Below are positions 50,190 through 58,159 of a stretch of 64,000 bases of DNA, in pieces. Numbering within the stretch: position 1 is the stretch's first letter; each line of letters starts with the position of its first letter. This DNA comes from CAADGN01 sp035443945 (GTDB lineage Bacteria; Planctomycetota; Phycisphaerae; Phycisphaerales; UBA1924): NCBI GenBank assembly GCA_035443945.1, contig DAOMNQ010000002.1, positions 38,324 through 102,323 on the forward strand, given 5' to 3'. Position numbers and translations under genes: made by a program. Under the pieces are notes generated by a model. The model had not been told where the DNA came from. It worked only from the letters and a program-made list of their open reading frames with translations, and made no database searches.

Positions 50190-51580
50190 CCTTCACCGAC
50201 TCCTTTCTCCGTGCCGAGGCCGTCGTAGTACGCCTTCGCGACCTCGGCCGAGTTAACGAAGCCCATCTTCGCGAGGATCGACGCGAACCTCGGTGGGAGC
50301 ATGGATTCAAGATCGACGGACGGCCACTCGACGTTGGTGGCGAGTTCGACCTTCGATGGATCATACATGGTGCCCGTGCGGTGGACGTGCCACATGGAAA
50401 CGGCGAGCCGACGCGCAACGGCACCACACGCCCGCTTCCACCCGGCCTTCTTGTGTCGGCCCATGATGGATCTCCCCCACTGTCCGAGTGGTTCGTCGGT
50501 CTTGCGGAGGACGACGGCTGCCGCCATGAGCAACGCCTTCCGCAGCTGCTTGTTGCCGCCGCGACGCGTGTAGGACGTGACCTTGCCCGCTGAAATCTTC
50601 AGGCTGGGGTCGCATCCGCAGAACGCGGCCACCTGCTTGGCTGAGACGAAGCGTGCCGGATCGTTCAGTTGTGAGATCCAGACCAACGCGGTGAGCGGCC
50701 CGACGCCCGGAACGCTGGTGAGCAGTTCCATCAACTTGCCTCCACTCAGACGTTCCGGGCCGGGCCATTCGTTCGCCCGGACGTACGCTTCGGCCTCGCG
50801 TGCCAGTTCACGTGACCGCTGCTTGTTCAGCTTCATGTCGGCATACAGCCGACCGACGATGCGTCGCACGGGCAGTGGCAGGGGTGTTGGGGACAGGCCG
50901 CGAATCTCACCGATCGCGGCGTCGTCGATGTGATCGACGTTCAGCAACAACTCGATCATGCCTTCGACTTCCGGCGAGTCGGCACGGACTCCGGCGTGGA
51001 AGGTGTGCCCGTAGCGCAACACGATGTTCTCGATGCGGTTGCGGGCACGGAGGGCGGTACGCAGTGCATCGGCTCGTTCGTTCATGATGACGGCGAGCGT
51101 TGTACACTCGTCGCTCGCCTGGAACGATCGTGGCCAGAGTCCGACCATGCCGGACTGTGCGAGGTACCTGGCGTCGATGACGTCGGTCTTGCGACGTGAC
51201 GGTGACGCCAAGAGCGGGTTGACCACGCTCGGACGGCTACGCCATGCTCGGATCACCGGGCGGTGGTACGTGCCCGTCGATTCGATGACGTACTCGAGCT
51301 CGTCTGGGTCAGGCAGCGGTGAGCGTTCGCGGATGCGGGCGAGTGCCCAGTCCTTCGCCGCGAGTAGGTCCTTCCAGTCCGTCGAGAACTCCTGCTCGTG
51401 ACGGAGGATAGCCCCCCCCCCCCCCCCCCCCCCCCCCACCATATCCCGAACGAGAACGCAGACTTGGATAAAGCTCTTGTGCGTGTCGATCCCAACGCCG
51501 TATGGTTTGAGGTTCTGAACCACCACCCCTTGGAGGGGAGCCGGATCGAACGAATCTTCTGTACGGGGTTCGTCCGCCAT
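50027..51580 (-). CDS. IS110-family DEDD transposase/recombinase with a 26-G tract
   Basis: 517 residues from ATG 51580. The N-terminal RuvC-like domain has the acidic tetrad Asp32 (GVGIDTHK), Glu100 (VIESTGTYH), Asp133 and Asp136 (KTDVIDARYLAQ). The C-terminal Transposase_20-type domain has SVPGVGPLTALVWISQL and AAFCGCDPSLKISAGK, including the conserved Ser, then TRRGGNKQLRKALLMAA. Residues 49-56 are eight consecutive Gly encoded by the G tract (51412-51437 on the plus strand as C), where relatives have only a short linker before the second strand. The last 50 residues, from about 465 on, look like read-through into the overlapping passenger gene. Family members integrate with a structured guide RNA. 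Confidence 0.9.
   Translation of the reverse strand: MADEPRTEDSFDPAPLQGVVVQNLKPYGVGIDTHKSFIQVCVLVRDMVGGGGGGGGAILRHEQEFSTDWKDLLAAKDWALARIRERSPLPDPDELEYVIESTGTYHRPVIRAWRSRPSVVNPLLASPSRRKTDVIDARYLAQSGMVGLWPRSFQASDECTTLAVIMNERADALRTALRARNRIENIVLRYGHTFHAGVRADSPEVEGMIELLLNVDHIDDAAIGEIRGLSPTPLPLPVRRIVGRLYADMKLNKQRSRELAREAEAYVRANEWPGPERLSGGKLMELLTSVPGVGPLTALVWISQLNDPARFVSAKQVAAFCGCDPSLKISAGKVTSYTRRGGNKQLRKALLMAAAVVLRKTDEPLGQWGRSIMGRHKKAGWKRACGAVARRLAVSMWHVHRTGTMYDPSKVELATNVEWPSVDLESMLPPRFASILAKMGFVNSAEVAKAYYDGLGTEKGVGEGCLAAVREWCLKHRPRTGRRKPTNPASREGSASRAPSPAVAASTSGRKARSNAR
51412..51437 (-). repeat. 26-base homopolymer (C on plus, G in the transposase frame)
   Basis: Counted directly: nine C at 51412-51420, ten at 51421-51430, seven at 51431-51437. 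At 26 bases the transposase frame is open; any change not a multiple of three would truncate it. Confidence 0.95.
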
Positions 51581-51804
51581 CGCTTTATCGTCTCGGCTCA
51601 GGCCCAGGCTGCTGGTCGGGCAGTCACGCTGCCAAACACTTTGAGGGGCTCTGGCCGGAGTATCGGTTGCGACCTTGGGGAGGGCCACACAAAAGGCTCT
51701 CTGAACGCTCTAGGAAGGCTATATCAGGGGGTTCCCCGCCTTTATGTGCCATTTGGCCATTTGCCATTTGGCCATTTCGGCGGGCAACTACTACTATGGT
51801 TTCA
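51581..51804 (-). ncRNA. Candidate guide (bridge) RNA region of the IS110 element
   Basis: Non-coding 224 bp between the element end and the transposase start, the position where IS110-group elements encode the bridge RNA. On the plus strand GGCTGCTGG (51607-51615) matches the minus-strand sequence across the opposite element end (48667-48659). A CCATTTGGCC/CCATTTGCC short repeat lies at 51751-51780. The fold was not computed; the call rests on position and family knowledge. Confidence 0.35.
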
Positions 51805-51807
51805 CAG

Positions 51808-52092
51808 AAGCACGTACTGGCCCGCGACCGGGCCGCTCCAACGCCCCGCCACGTTCAGTGTGTGTGCGTCGAACGTCGCCGGGTCGATCGGCAGCGTGAA
51901 ACGCACGACCACGACCCCGTCCCTTTCGAACCCGAGAAACTCGGGCGGCGGGAGGACGGACTCGACCGCGAACCGGGGCTGCACCATTGAGGCCGGAGGC
52001 GCCACCTCCGGCGTCCGCTGCCCGCTGGCCGCCTGTGCCAGCAGCGCGACCGCAATCGTCGCCGCCGTCATCATCGCACGCTTCAGGACCAT
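51808..52092 (-). pseudogene. FG-GAP protein, 5' part with signal peptide (gene split by mobile element)
   Basis: 95 codons from ATG 52092. Signal peptide (MVLKRAMMTAATIAVALLAQAASGQ), then the start of a SbsA-type Ig-like domain (VVVVRFTLPIDPATFDAHTLNVAGRWSGPVAGQYVLL). The frame then enters the element and stops at once at TGA 51802-51804. The sequence continues precisely at 48662 with DSRTVAFVRERPYSPGE. GGGGAGG lies about 10 bp before the start. Immediately upstream on the same strand is the dockerin-type gene. Confidence 0.92.
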
Positions 52093-52127
52093 CGCCGCAC
52101 CTCCCCGGTCTCGCTCAAGGATCACGC

Positions 52128-52973
52128 TCAGCCGCAGCCCGCGCTCCAGGCGTTCAGGAACGCCAGAAAGTCGATCGTGTTCACCACACCGTCGCCATTC
52201 AGGTCGGCGCGCGGATCGCCCGCGGCCCAGTCGTTGAGGAACGCGAGGAAGTCCAGCGTCGTCACCTCGCCGTCGCGGTTCCAGTCCGCGATGCACGGCG
52301 GCTCGAACTCGACACGCAGCACAGGCCGAACCGCGGGGTCCGGGTGCTCGCGCGTGTCGAAACGCTTGGCGCCTGGGATCACGGTCTCATCGGCGATCAC
52401 GGTCCAGCCGAAGTTCGACGCCGGGTCATCGAGCCACGCCTGCACGTCCGCCACCATGCGTTCGGTCGAACCCCAGACATACGCTCCGACCGCGCCGACC
52501 ACGATGCTCCCGGAAGCCGCCGGATCGAAGTCCCCGCCCGGCGCATCCCAGAACTCGCCGGGATAGAACCTGTGGAGCCACGTGGCGTCGCCCGGTTCCG
52601 CGGGCGCGCCCTGGCCCTCCGCGCCGACCGCGTCGGACGCTCCCTCCCCCCAGTCGCGCATCACGCGATGGATCGCAACGTCCACGCCCCCGACGATCGT
52701 CTTCGACATGTTCAGCGTGAGCGTCACGCCGACGATGGTCGAGCCTTCAGGCACAAACCCCGCCACGTCGAAGGCGACCAGCGCTCGCCGCTTCTCTCCC
52801 AGCGCGGTCGTGCCCGCGAAGCAGTGCTGCCCCGCACCGTTGCTCAGCGATCCATCGTCGGTCTCGCAGAGCGTGTTGTCTCGCACGGAGACGAGCAGCG
52901 CATCATCAGCGGCGTGCGACGCCAGACCCGCCACGCACGGCGCCGCGAGAGCAAACCGAATCAGTCTCAGCAC
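52128..52973 (-). CDS. Secreted DNRLRE-like protein with C-terminal GC-type dockerin repeat
   Basis: 281 residues. Signal peptide from the GTG at 52973 (VLRLIRFALAAPCVAGLASHA). A beta-sandwich of the DNRLRE type (LVSVRDNTLCE, KRRALVAFDVAGFVPEGSTIVGVTLTL, VTLTLNMSK, then WTVIADE) is followed by a C-terminal doublet of calcium-binding loops, DWNRDGEVTTLDFLAFLNDW and DLNGDGVVNTIDFLAFLNAW, bracketed by Cys near each end. This Cys-bounded repeat is the GC-type dockerin characteristic of Phycisphaerae and should anchor the protein to a cell-surface partner. The GTG start is supported by the signal peptide. Confidence 0.87.
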   Translation of the reverse strand: MLRLIRFALAAPCVAGLASHAADDALLVSVRDNTLCETDDGSLSNGAGQHCFAGTTALGEKRRALVAFDVAGFVPEGSTIVGVTLTLNMSKTIVGGVDVAIHRVMRDWGEGASDAVGAEGQGAPAEPGDATWLHRFYPGEFWDAPGGDFDPAASGSIVVGAVGAYVWGSTERMVADVQAWLDDPASNFGWTVIADETVIPGAKRFDTREHPDPAVRPVLRVEFEPPCIADWNRDGEVTTLDFLAFLNDWAAGDPRADLNGDGVVNTIDFLAFLNAWSAGCG

Positions 52974-53103
52974 GGCCGGCCTCCGGATACTCGCGGCGCT
53001 CCCACGTCGCGCCACTGTACCAGAGCAACCCCGTCCGACAAAGACCATCGGCACTTGGACCGGCCGACGCCGGCAAACCGAGGGACTCCCCGCGGTCGCT
53101 CGC

Positions 53104-54144
53104 TCAGGCGACGCCGTCCCGGTTCGCCATGAACCGGATCAGGTCGATGCACCGCGCCGCGTACCCGGCCTCGTTGTCGTACCACGACACGACCTTGAAG
53201 AACCGGTCGTTCAACTGGATGCACGCCTTCGCGTCGTAGATCGACGACCGCCGGTCCCCGATGAAGTCGCTCGAGACGACCTCCTCGTCGGTGTACCCGA
53301 GCACGCCGGACATCGGCCCACCCGCCGCCTGCCGCATCGACTGGTGGATCGCGTCGAGGCTCGTCGGGCGCGAGGTGCGGAACGTCAGATCGACGACCGA
53401 GACGTCCGCCGTCGGCACGCGGAACGCCATCCCCGTCAGTTTCCCCTTGAGGCTCGGGATGCAAAGCGTGACCGCCTTGGCCGCGCCGGTGCTGGCCGGG
53501 ATGATGTTCTGGTAGGCGTTGCGCCCGCCTCGCCAGTCCTTCTTGCTCGGGCCGTCCTGCGTCGGCTGCGTGGCGGTCGCGGCGTGCACCGTCGTCATCA
53601 GCCCCTCCTCAAGCCCGAACGAATCCTGGATCACCTTGGCCACCGGCGCGAGGCAGTTCGTCGTGCAACTCGCGTTCGAAACAACGTCGTGCTTCGCCGG
53701 GTCGAACTGCTCGTGGTTCACCTTGAAGCAGAGCGTCGGCACCTGCTCCGTGCTCTTCGTGGGCGCGGAGATGACGACACGCCGGCACCCGCTGTTCTCG
53801 ACGTGCTTGTGCGCACCCTCGTAGTCGGTGAAAAGACCCGTCGATTCCAGCACGTACTGGACGCCCGCGTCGCCCCACGCAAGTTTCGCCGGGTCGCGCT
53901 CGGCCGTCGTCCGTGTCGTGCGCCCGTTGACCGTGAACGAAGACTCCGTCGCCTCGACCACCGCCGCCTTGCCGCCGAGCATGAACCGCCCGTGCATCGT
54001 GTCATACTTCAGCAGGTACGCGAGATTGTCGGCGGGCACGAGGTCGTTGACCCACGCGATCTCAAGGCGAGGGTCTTCGGCCGCGATGCGATACACCAGC
54101 CGACCGATCCGACCGAACCCGTTGATCCCGATCCGAATGGCCAT
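53104..54144 (-). CDS. gap: Glyceraldehyde-3-phosphate dehydrogenase, type I
   Basis: Central glycolytic NAD-dependent enzyme. 346 residues: GINGFGRIGRLV nucleotide-binding start, GVQYVLESTGLF, catalytic Cys near residue 155 in SNASCTTNCLAPV, PTADVSVVDL and the ending SWYDNEAGYAARCIDL. The His of the active site lies in the segment TTVHAATATQ. The gene stands alone: no pgk or tpi is adjacent. Confidence 0.97.
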   Translation of the reverse strand: MAIRIGINGFGRIGRLVYRIAAEDPRLEIAWVNDLVPADNLAYLLKYDTMHGRFMLGGKAAVVEATESSFTVNGRTTRTTAERDPAKLAWGDAGVQYVLESTGLFTDYEGAHKHVENSGCRRVVISAPTKSTEQVPTLCFKVNHEQFDPAKHDVVSNASCTTNCLAPVAKVIQDSFGLEEGLMTTVHAATATQPTQDGPSKKDWRGGRNAYQNIIPASTGAAKAVTLCIPSLKGKLTGMAFRVPTADVSVVDLTFRTSRPTSLDAIHQSMRQAAGGPMSGVLGYTDEEVVSSDFIGDRRSSIYDAKACIQLNDRFFKVVSWYDNEAGYAARCIDLIRFMANRDGVA

Positions 54145-54232
54145 GACCGCACCTCCGGGCCTTGTTCAGGCCGCGATTCCGTTTGCGTTCGAAGCAACAC
54201 TAGCGACCACGCCGACTGTCTTTCCAGCGGGT

Positions 54233-55108
54233 TCAGACCCCGGCGAGCGATCGACGACCGGTCGCGCCGCCGCCGGCTCCCCGCGCCGCGCCGATCCACG
54301 CGTGCAAGGTCTCGTCCGCGGCGTGCAGGGCCTGTTCCGCCGGCTCGAGATCGCCGATCCACAGCCGGTCCCACTCGTACACGACCCATCCGCCGAAGCC
54401 CGTCTCCGCGAGCGCGTCCACCGCCGCCCTGCAAGGCACCTCGCCGTGCCCGAGCGCGCACGGGCGCCCCGCCGCCAGGTCCTTCACCCTGACGATCCAG
54501 AGCCGGTCGCCGAGCGCGCGGATCGCGTCGCGCGGCTGCTCGCCCGCCGCGTGCCCGACCGCGACCGAATACGCCGCCCCGAGCATCGGGCTGCCCACCC
54601 GGTCGATCAGTTCCATCAGGTCCGCGGCCGTCGGGAACGAGCCGCCGTTCTCAACCACAATGCGCACGCCGCGGGCACGCCCCGTGTCGGCGACAGCCCG
54701 AAGCCGGTCCGCGATGCGCTCGATGCATGATCCCGCACGCTCGCCCCGCGGCCTCTCGAACCCGAACACCCGGACGAATCCGCAGCCGAGACGATCGGCG
54801 AGTTCAACCTCTCGCTGCCCCGCCCGAGCCGACCTCATGACATCGCCAAACACCCGCCCCACCACCGGCGGTCGGATCGGCGAGTCGAACCGGGCCGACG
54901 TGGCCAGACAGGGGGTTGCGAGGCCGGCCCGCGCGGCCATCTTCCTCGTCTTCTCCGGGTCGGTCAGGGCCGGGTCGCACGCGAGGTCGTTCGAACCAGG
55001 CCCGAGCGTCCGCAGTTCAACACCGTCGAACTCGAGGTGGGCCGCAAAGTCGAAGACCTGGTCCAGCGTCCATTCGGGGCAGGCCACGGTGCTGAACGCT
55101 GTCTTCAT
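54233..55108 (-). CDS. Sugar phosphate isomerase/epimerase-like TIM barrel (AP_endonuc_2 fold)
   Basis: 291 residues. Pattern of the xylose-isomerase-like barrel: start AFSTVACPEWTLDQVFDFAAHLEFDGVELR, then LGCGFVRVFGFERP, RGVRIVVENGGSFPTAADLMELIDRVGS, KDLAAGRP, and WVVYEWDRLWIG at the end, with Glu and His metal ligands as in the family. Substrate unknown; these often act on inositol or keto-sugars. Its C-terminal tail is Gly-rich and disordered. Divergent from the lipoprotein gene after 394 bp. Confidence 0.85.
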   Translation of the reverse strand: MKTAFSTVACPEWTLDQVFDFAAHLEFDGVELRTLGPGSNDLACDPALTDPEKTRKMAARAGLATPCLATSARFDSPIRPPVVGRVFGDVMRSARAGQREVELADRLGCGFVRVFGFERPRGERAGSCIERIADRLRAVADTGRARGVRIVVENGGSFPTAADLMELIDRVGSPMLGAAYSVAVGHAAGEQPRDAIRALGDRLWIVRVKDLAAGRPCALGHGEVPCRAAVDALAETGFGGWVVYEWDRLWIGDLEPAEQALHAADETLHAWIGAARGAGGGATGRRSLAGV

Positions 55109-55502
55109 GGCGGAGGCCTCTCGTCGTCCATGCGGCTCTCATCCGGGCACACCGACCGGTGCGGGTCGATGGTAGTGCGGTGATGAAGGCCGTCAATGCG
55201 AGGCTGGACGCCCGCAAGGGAGCACGACAACTAACGAACCCCTACCGCCTGCGCAGCCACGACCCGCCGGAAGTCCGATATCGCCTGCAACCGATCCCGA
55301 CGAAATTGTCGAATAGCACCTAAGAGACCGGGAATACAGGACTTAGCGACAGGGACCGCCCCCCATAACCCGCCTTGGCGTCCCTCCTGACCGGCAAATC
55401 GACACGCGCTCGATAACTCGACCGAAGCGGCCCCCCGCCACGGCCGATGGTGACATCGGTATGGCAGGGAGACTGCACAGGTCGCGAGGCTTGGAGACTC
55501 CC
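55109..55502. other. Intergenic region with an AT-richer patch
   Basis: 394 bp between two divergent genes, so it should hold both promoters. An AT-richer patch lies at about 55290-55370. No clear -10/-35 pair, repeat or structured RNA was recognised. Confidence 0.5.
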
Positions 55503-55742
55503 ATGATCCGTCCTCGAATGAGCAGCAGAGCCGCCCTGGGGGGCTTCGTCGCCATCGCGCTGGCCGCCACAGGCTGCGGCTACTCGGCCGCCGAGGAATC
55601 CACGCTCCTCCGGGGCGTGGTCTTCCAGCCGATGGCCGGCGATGGTTCGAGCATTGAGCCGATCCACGCCCGCAGGGCCGCGATGCTCCGCGACGACCTC
55701 GCCGCCGCCGACCGCGGCTCGCTGGACAGCGTCGTCCGCTAG
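55503..55742 (+). CDS. Small lipoprotein, unknown function
   Basis: 79 residues. Basic start MIRPRMSSR, hydrophobic core and lipobox AATGC near residue 25, giving a mature protein of about 55 residues (GYSAAEESTLLRG...). It fits the many small planctomycete lipoproteins. It lies 96 bp before the tryptophan dioxygenase gene on the same strand. No family recognised. Confidence 0.65.
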   Translation: MIRPRMSSRAALGGFVAIALAATGCGYSAAEESTLLRGVVFQPMAGDGSSIEPIHARRAAMLRDDLAAADRGSLDSVVR

Positions 55743-55838
55743 CGCCCGGTCTCGCGCCGCCCGCCGCATCGTTCGTCTAGGCTCCCCGGCCGGGGCACGG
55801 AGAAGCCGCCGCCCCGCGAGCGACGACGGGAGCCACCG

Positions 55839-56705
55839 ATGCCCTCAGACCAGCCCGGCCCGCGGCAGCGGGAGGAGATGACCACCGACCTCGAGGGCCG
55901 CCTCGACTACGCCGGGTACCTGTCCCTCGACACGCTGCTCAGCGCGCAGCGGCCGCTCTCTTCCCCCCCCCACCACGACGAACTGCTCTTCATCATCCAG
56001 CACCAGACGACCGAACTCTGGTTCAAACTCATCATCCACGAACTGCGGGCCGCGATCGAGCACGTGCGACGCGACGAACTCGAACCGTCGTTCAAGATCC
56101 TCGCCCGCGTCAAGCACGTGCAGGCCCAGTTGCTCGATCAGTGGAGCGTGCTCGCGACGCTCACGCCCAGCGAGTACGTCCAGTTCCGCCACGTCCTCGG
56201 CCCGGCCAGCGGGCTGCAGTCCGCCCAGCACCGGATGGTCGAGTTCCTGCTCGGCGCGAAGGACGAGCGCATGCTCGCCGTCTTCCGCCACAAGAAGGAA
56301 ACGCACGCCGATCTGGAGCGAACGTTGCGCGCGCCCAGCCTCTACGACGAGTTCCTCCGCCACCTGGCCCGGCGCGGCCTGCCGATCCCGGACGAGGTGC
56401 TTCGCCGCGACACCTCACGCCCGCACGAGTCGCACCCCGGCGTGATCGAGGCGATCAAGCGCATCTACGACCAGCCGCGGGCACACTGGGACGCCTACGA
56501 GATGTGCGAGAAACTCGTGGACCTCGACGAGCAGTACGCCCTCTGGCGCTTCCGCCACCTCAAGGTCGTCATGCGGATCATCGGCTTCAAGCGCGGCACC
56601 GGCGGCACCGCCGGCGTCGCCTACCTCAAGCACGCCACCGAACGCACCTTCTTTCCGGAACTCTGGGACGTCCGCACCCTCGTCCAAGGCCCGGGGGGCA
56701 TGTGA
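55839..56705 (+). CDS. kynA: Tryptophan 2,3-dioxygenase
   Basis: Heme enzyme that opens the indole ring of tryptophan to N-formylkynurenine. 288 residues, standard length. Motifs in order: LDYAGYLSLDTLLSAQ, HHDELLFIIQHQTTELWFKLIIHE with the substrate-contacting residues, and C-terminal WRFRHLKVVMRIIGFKRGTGGTAGVAYLKH with the axial heme His. GGGAG lies 7 bp before ATG 55839; an internal ATG at 55878 also has an upstream AGGAG but too close. Its stop overlaps the kynureninase start (TGATG). Confidence 0.95.
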   Translation: MPSDQPGPRQREEMTTDLEGRLDYAGYLSLDTLLSAQRPLSSPPHHDELLFIIQHQTTELWFKLIIHELRAAIEHVRRDELEPSFKILARVKHVQAQLLDQWSVLATLTPSEYVQFRHVLGPASGLQSAQHRMVEFLLGAKDERMLAVFRHKKETHADLERTLRAPSLYDEFLRHLARRGLPIPDEVLRRDTSRPHESHPGVIEAIKRIYDQPRAHWDAYEMCEKLVDLDEQYALWRFRHLKVVMRIIGFKRGTGGTAGVAYLKHATERTFFPELWDVRTLVQGPGGM

Positions 56706-57991
56706 TGGCACACGGCACGCAGACCCTCGACTCTCCCCCGCCCGGCGTCTCGTTCGGGCCCGAGATCGCCGATGCTGTGCGCGCGCTGGGCGACGGCCCG
56801 CTCACCGAGGACGGGCTTCGCCGGCACGTCCATCCGCTCTTCTCGCGAGTGCTGCGCCGGGGCGAGATCTACCTCTCCAACCACTCGCTCGGCCGCCCCC
56901 TCGACCGCACCGCCGACGACATCCGCCACGCCCTCGACCTCTGGTACGACCGGCTCGACGGCGCATGGCCGCACTGGATCGAGGCCTCGAACCGCTACCG
57001 CGCGATGCTCGCCGCGCTGATCGGGTGTTCGCGCCCGGACGCGGTCGTGCCCCGGGTCTCGGCAGGGCAGGGCCTGCGGGCCGCGCTGAACTCGCTCCCG
57101 ACGCACGCGCCGCGCATCGTCACCACGCGCGGCGAGTTCGACTCCGTCGATTTCATCCTCAAGACCTACCAGCGCAAGGGACGAGCGGACCTCTGCTGGG
57201 TCGCGCCAGACGACCGCGGCCTCTTCTCCGCCGACGCGATCATCGACGCCATTGACGCCGACACCGACCTCGTCGTCGTCAGCGTCGTCTACTTCGTCAC
57301 GGGGCAGGTGCTCGACGGCCTCGACCGCATCATCAAGCGGGCACACGACGCCGGCTCGCTCGTCCTGCTCGACGCTTACCACGCCGCGGGCGCGATTCCA
57401 GTGCAGTTCGACCGCCTCGCTCCCGACTTCGCAATTGGCGGCAACTACAAGTACACGCGCGGCGGCCCGGGTGCGGGATGGCTCGCCATCCACCCCCGCC
57501 ATCTCGAACAAGGACCGCTCCCGGCCCTCTTCTCCACCGACACGGGCTGGTTCGCCAAGCGCGACACCTTTGCCTTCCGACGCCCGGACCAGCCCGAACT
57601 CGGCCCCGGCGGCGACGCCTGGCTCGAAGCCACCCCCGCCGTCCTCACCTGCTTCCAGGCCCTCGCCGGGCTGGAACTCACGCTTGCGCTGGGCGTCGAG
57701 CGGCTGCGCGGCTACAACCTCGAACAGCAGGCCTTCCTCGAAGATGAGTTGGCCCGCGCTGGCGTGCCCGTCCTCGACGTCGAACCGCACGGCGCCTTCC
57801 TGCTCGTACCGACCCCCCAGCACGCCGAGATGACGCGACGGCTGCACGAAGCGGGCGTGAACACCGACAGCCGGCCCGCCCCGCACGACCCGTCCGCCGG
57901 TTACGTCCGCCTCTGCCCCGACATCCTGAACTCGTTCGATGAACTCCGCCGCACCGCGACGATCATCGGAGGCGTCTACGGCCAACTCTGA
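56705..57991 (+). CDS. kynU: Kynureninase
   Basis: PLP enzyme that cleaves kynurenine (or hydroxykynurenine) to anthranilate and alanine. 428 residues. The PLP Lys is about residue 249 in GGNYKYTRGG, with GAGWLAIH and DAYHAAGAIPVQFD in the cofactor site. Lies 1 bp inside the end of the dioxygenase gene, a coupled operon. The arylformamidase that would make kynurenine from formylkynurenine is not in the window, so that step is done elsewhere or spontaneously. Confidence 0.93.
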   Translation: MAHGTQTLDSPPPGVSFGPEIADAVRALGDGPLTEDGLRRHVHPLFSRVLRRGEIYLSNHSLGRPLDRTADDIRHALDLWYDRLDGAWPHWIEASNRYRAMLAALIGCSRPDAVVPRVSAGQGLRAALNSLPTHAPRIVTTRGEFDSVDFILKTYQRKGRADLCWVAPDDRGLFSADAIIDAIDADTDLVVVSVVYFVTGQVLDGLDRIIKRAHDAGSLVLLDAYHAAGAIPVQFDRLAPDFAIGGNYKYTRGGPGAGWLAIHPRHLEQGPLPALFSTDTGWFAKRDTFAFRRPDQPELGPGGDAWLEATPAVLTCFQALAGLELTLALGVERLRGYNLEQQAFLEDELARAGVPVLDVEPHGAFLLVPTPQHAEMTRRLHEAGVNTDSRPAPHDPSAGYVRLCPDILNSFDELRRTATIIGGVYGQL

Positions 57992-58061
57992 ACGACCGCC
58001 TCGGGGAGGTACCTCTCAAGGCCCCCTCTGGTATCTATCCCGCAACTGCGGAGAAGCAATC

Positions 58062-58138
58062 TCACCACAGAGACACAGAGAGCACAGGGGCGGGAATCCA
58101 GACTTTTCTCTCTGTGCCCTCTGTGCCTCTGTGGTGAA
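58062..58138. repeat. Inverted pair of CACAGAG repeats
   Basis: Left arm (58062-58089) TCACCACAGAGACACAGAGA continuing GCACAGGG; right arm (58108-58138) the reverse complement, CTCTGTGCCCTCTGTGCCTC and TGTGGTGAA. The unit is 9-10 bp, the loop is about 18 bp and the arms pair over most of 28 bp. It sits 70 bp past the kynureninase stop and before the convergent kinase gene. Confidence 0.85.
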
Positions 58139-58159
58139 TCAGGAGTTTGGGGATAGGTT

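Larger units (their letters stand above)
48663..51807 (-). mobile_element. IS110-family element, 3,145 bp, with passenger genes, inserted in the FG-GAP gene
   Basis: Both ends are inferred from the disrupted gene. The trinucleotide CAG (plus strand) occurs at 48660-48662 and at 51805-51807, and deleting one copy with everything between restores the host frame exactly. The element contains a DEDD transposase of the IS110 family (50027-51580) and three minus-strand genes downstream of it (49839, 49545, 48779). No terminal inverted repeats are apparent, as expected for IS110. It is about twice the size of an ordinary IS110 element, which usually holds only the transposase. The 224 bp before the transposase start lack genes. 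Confidence 0.85.
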
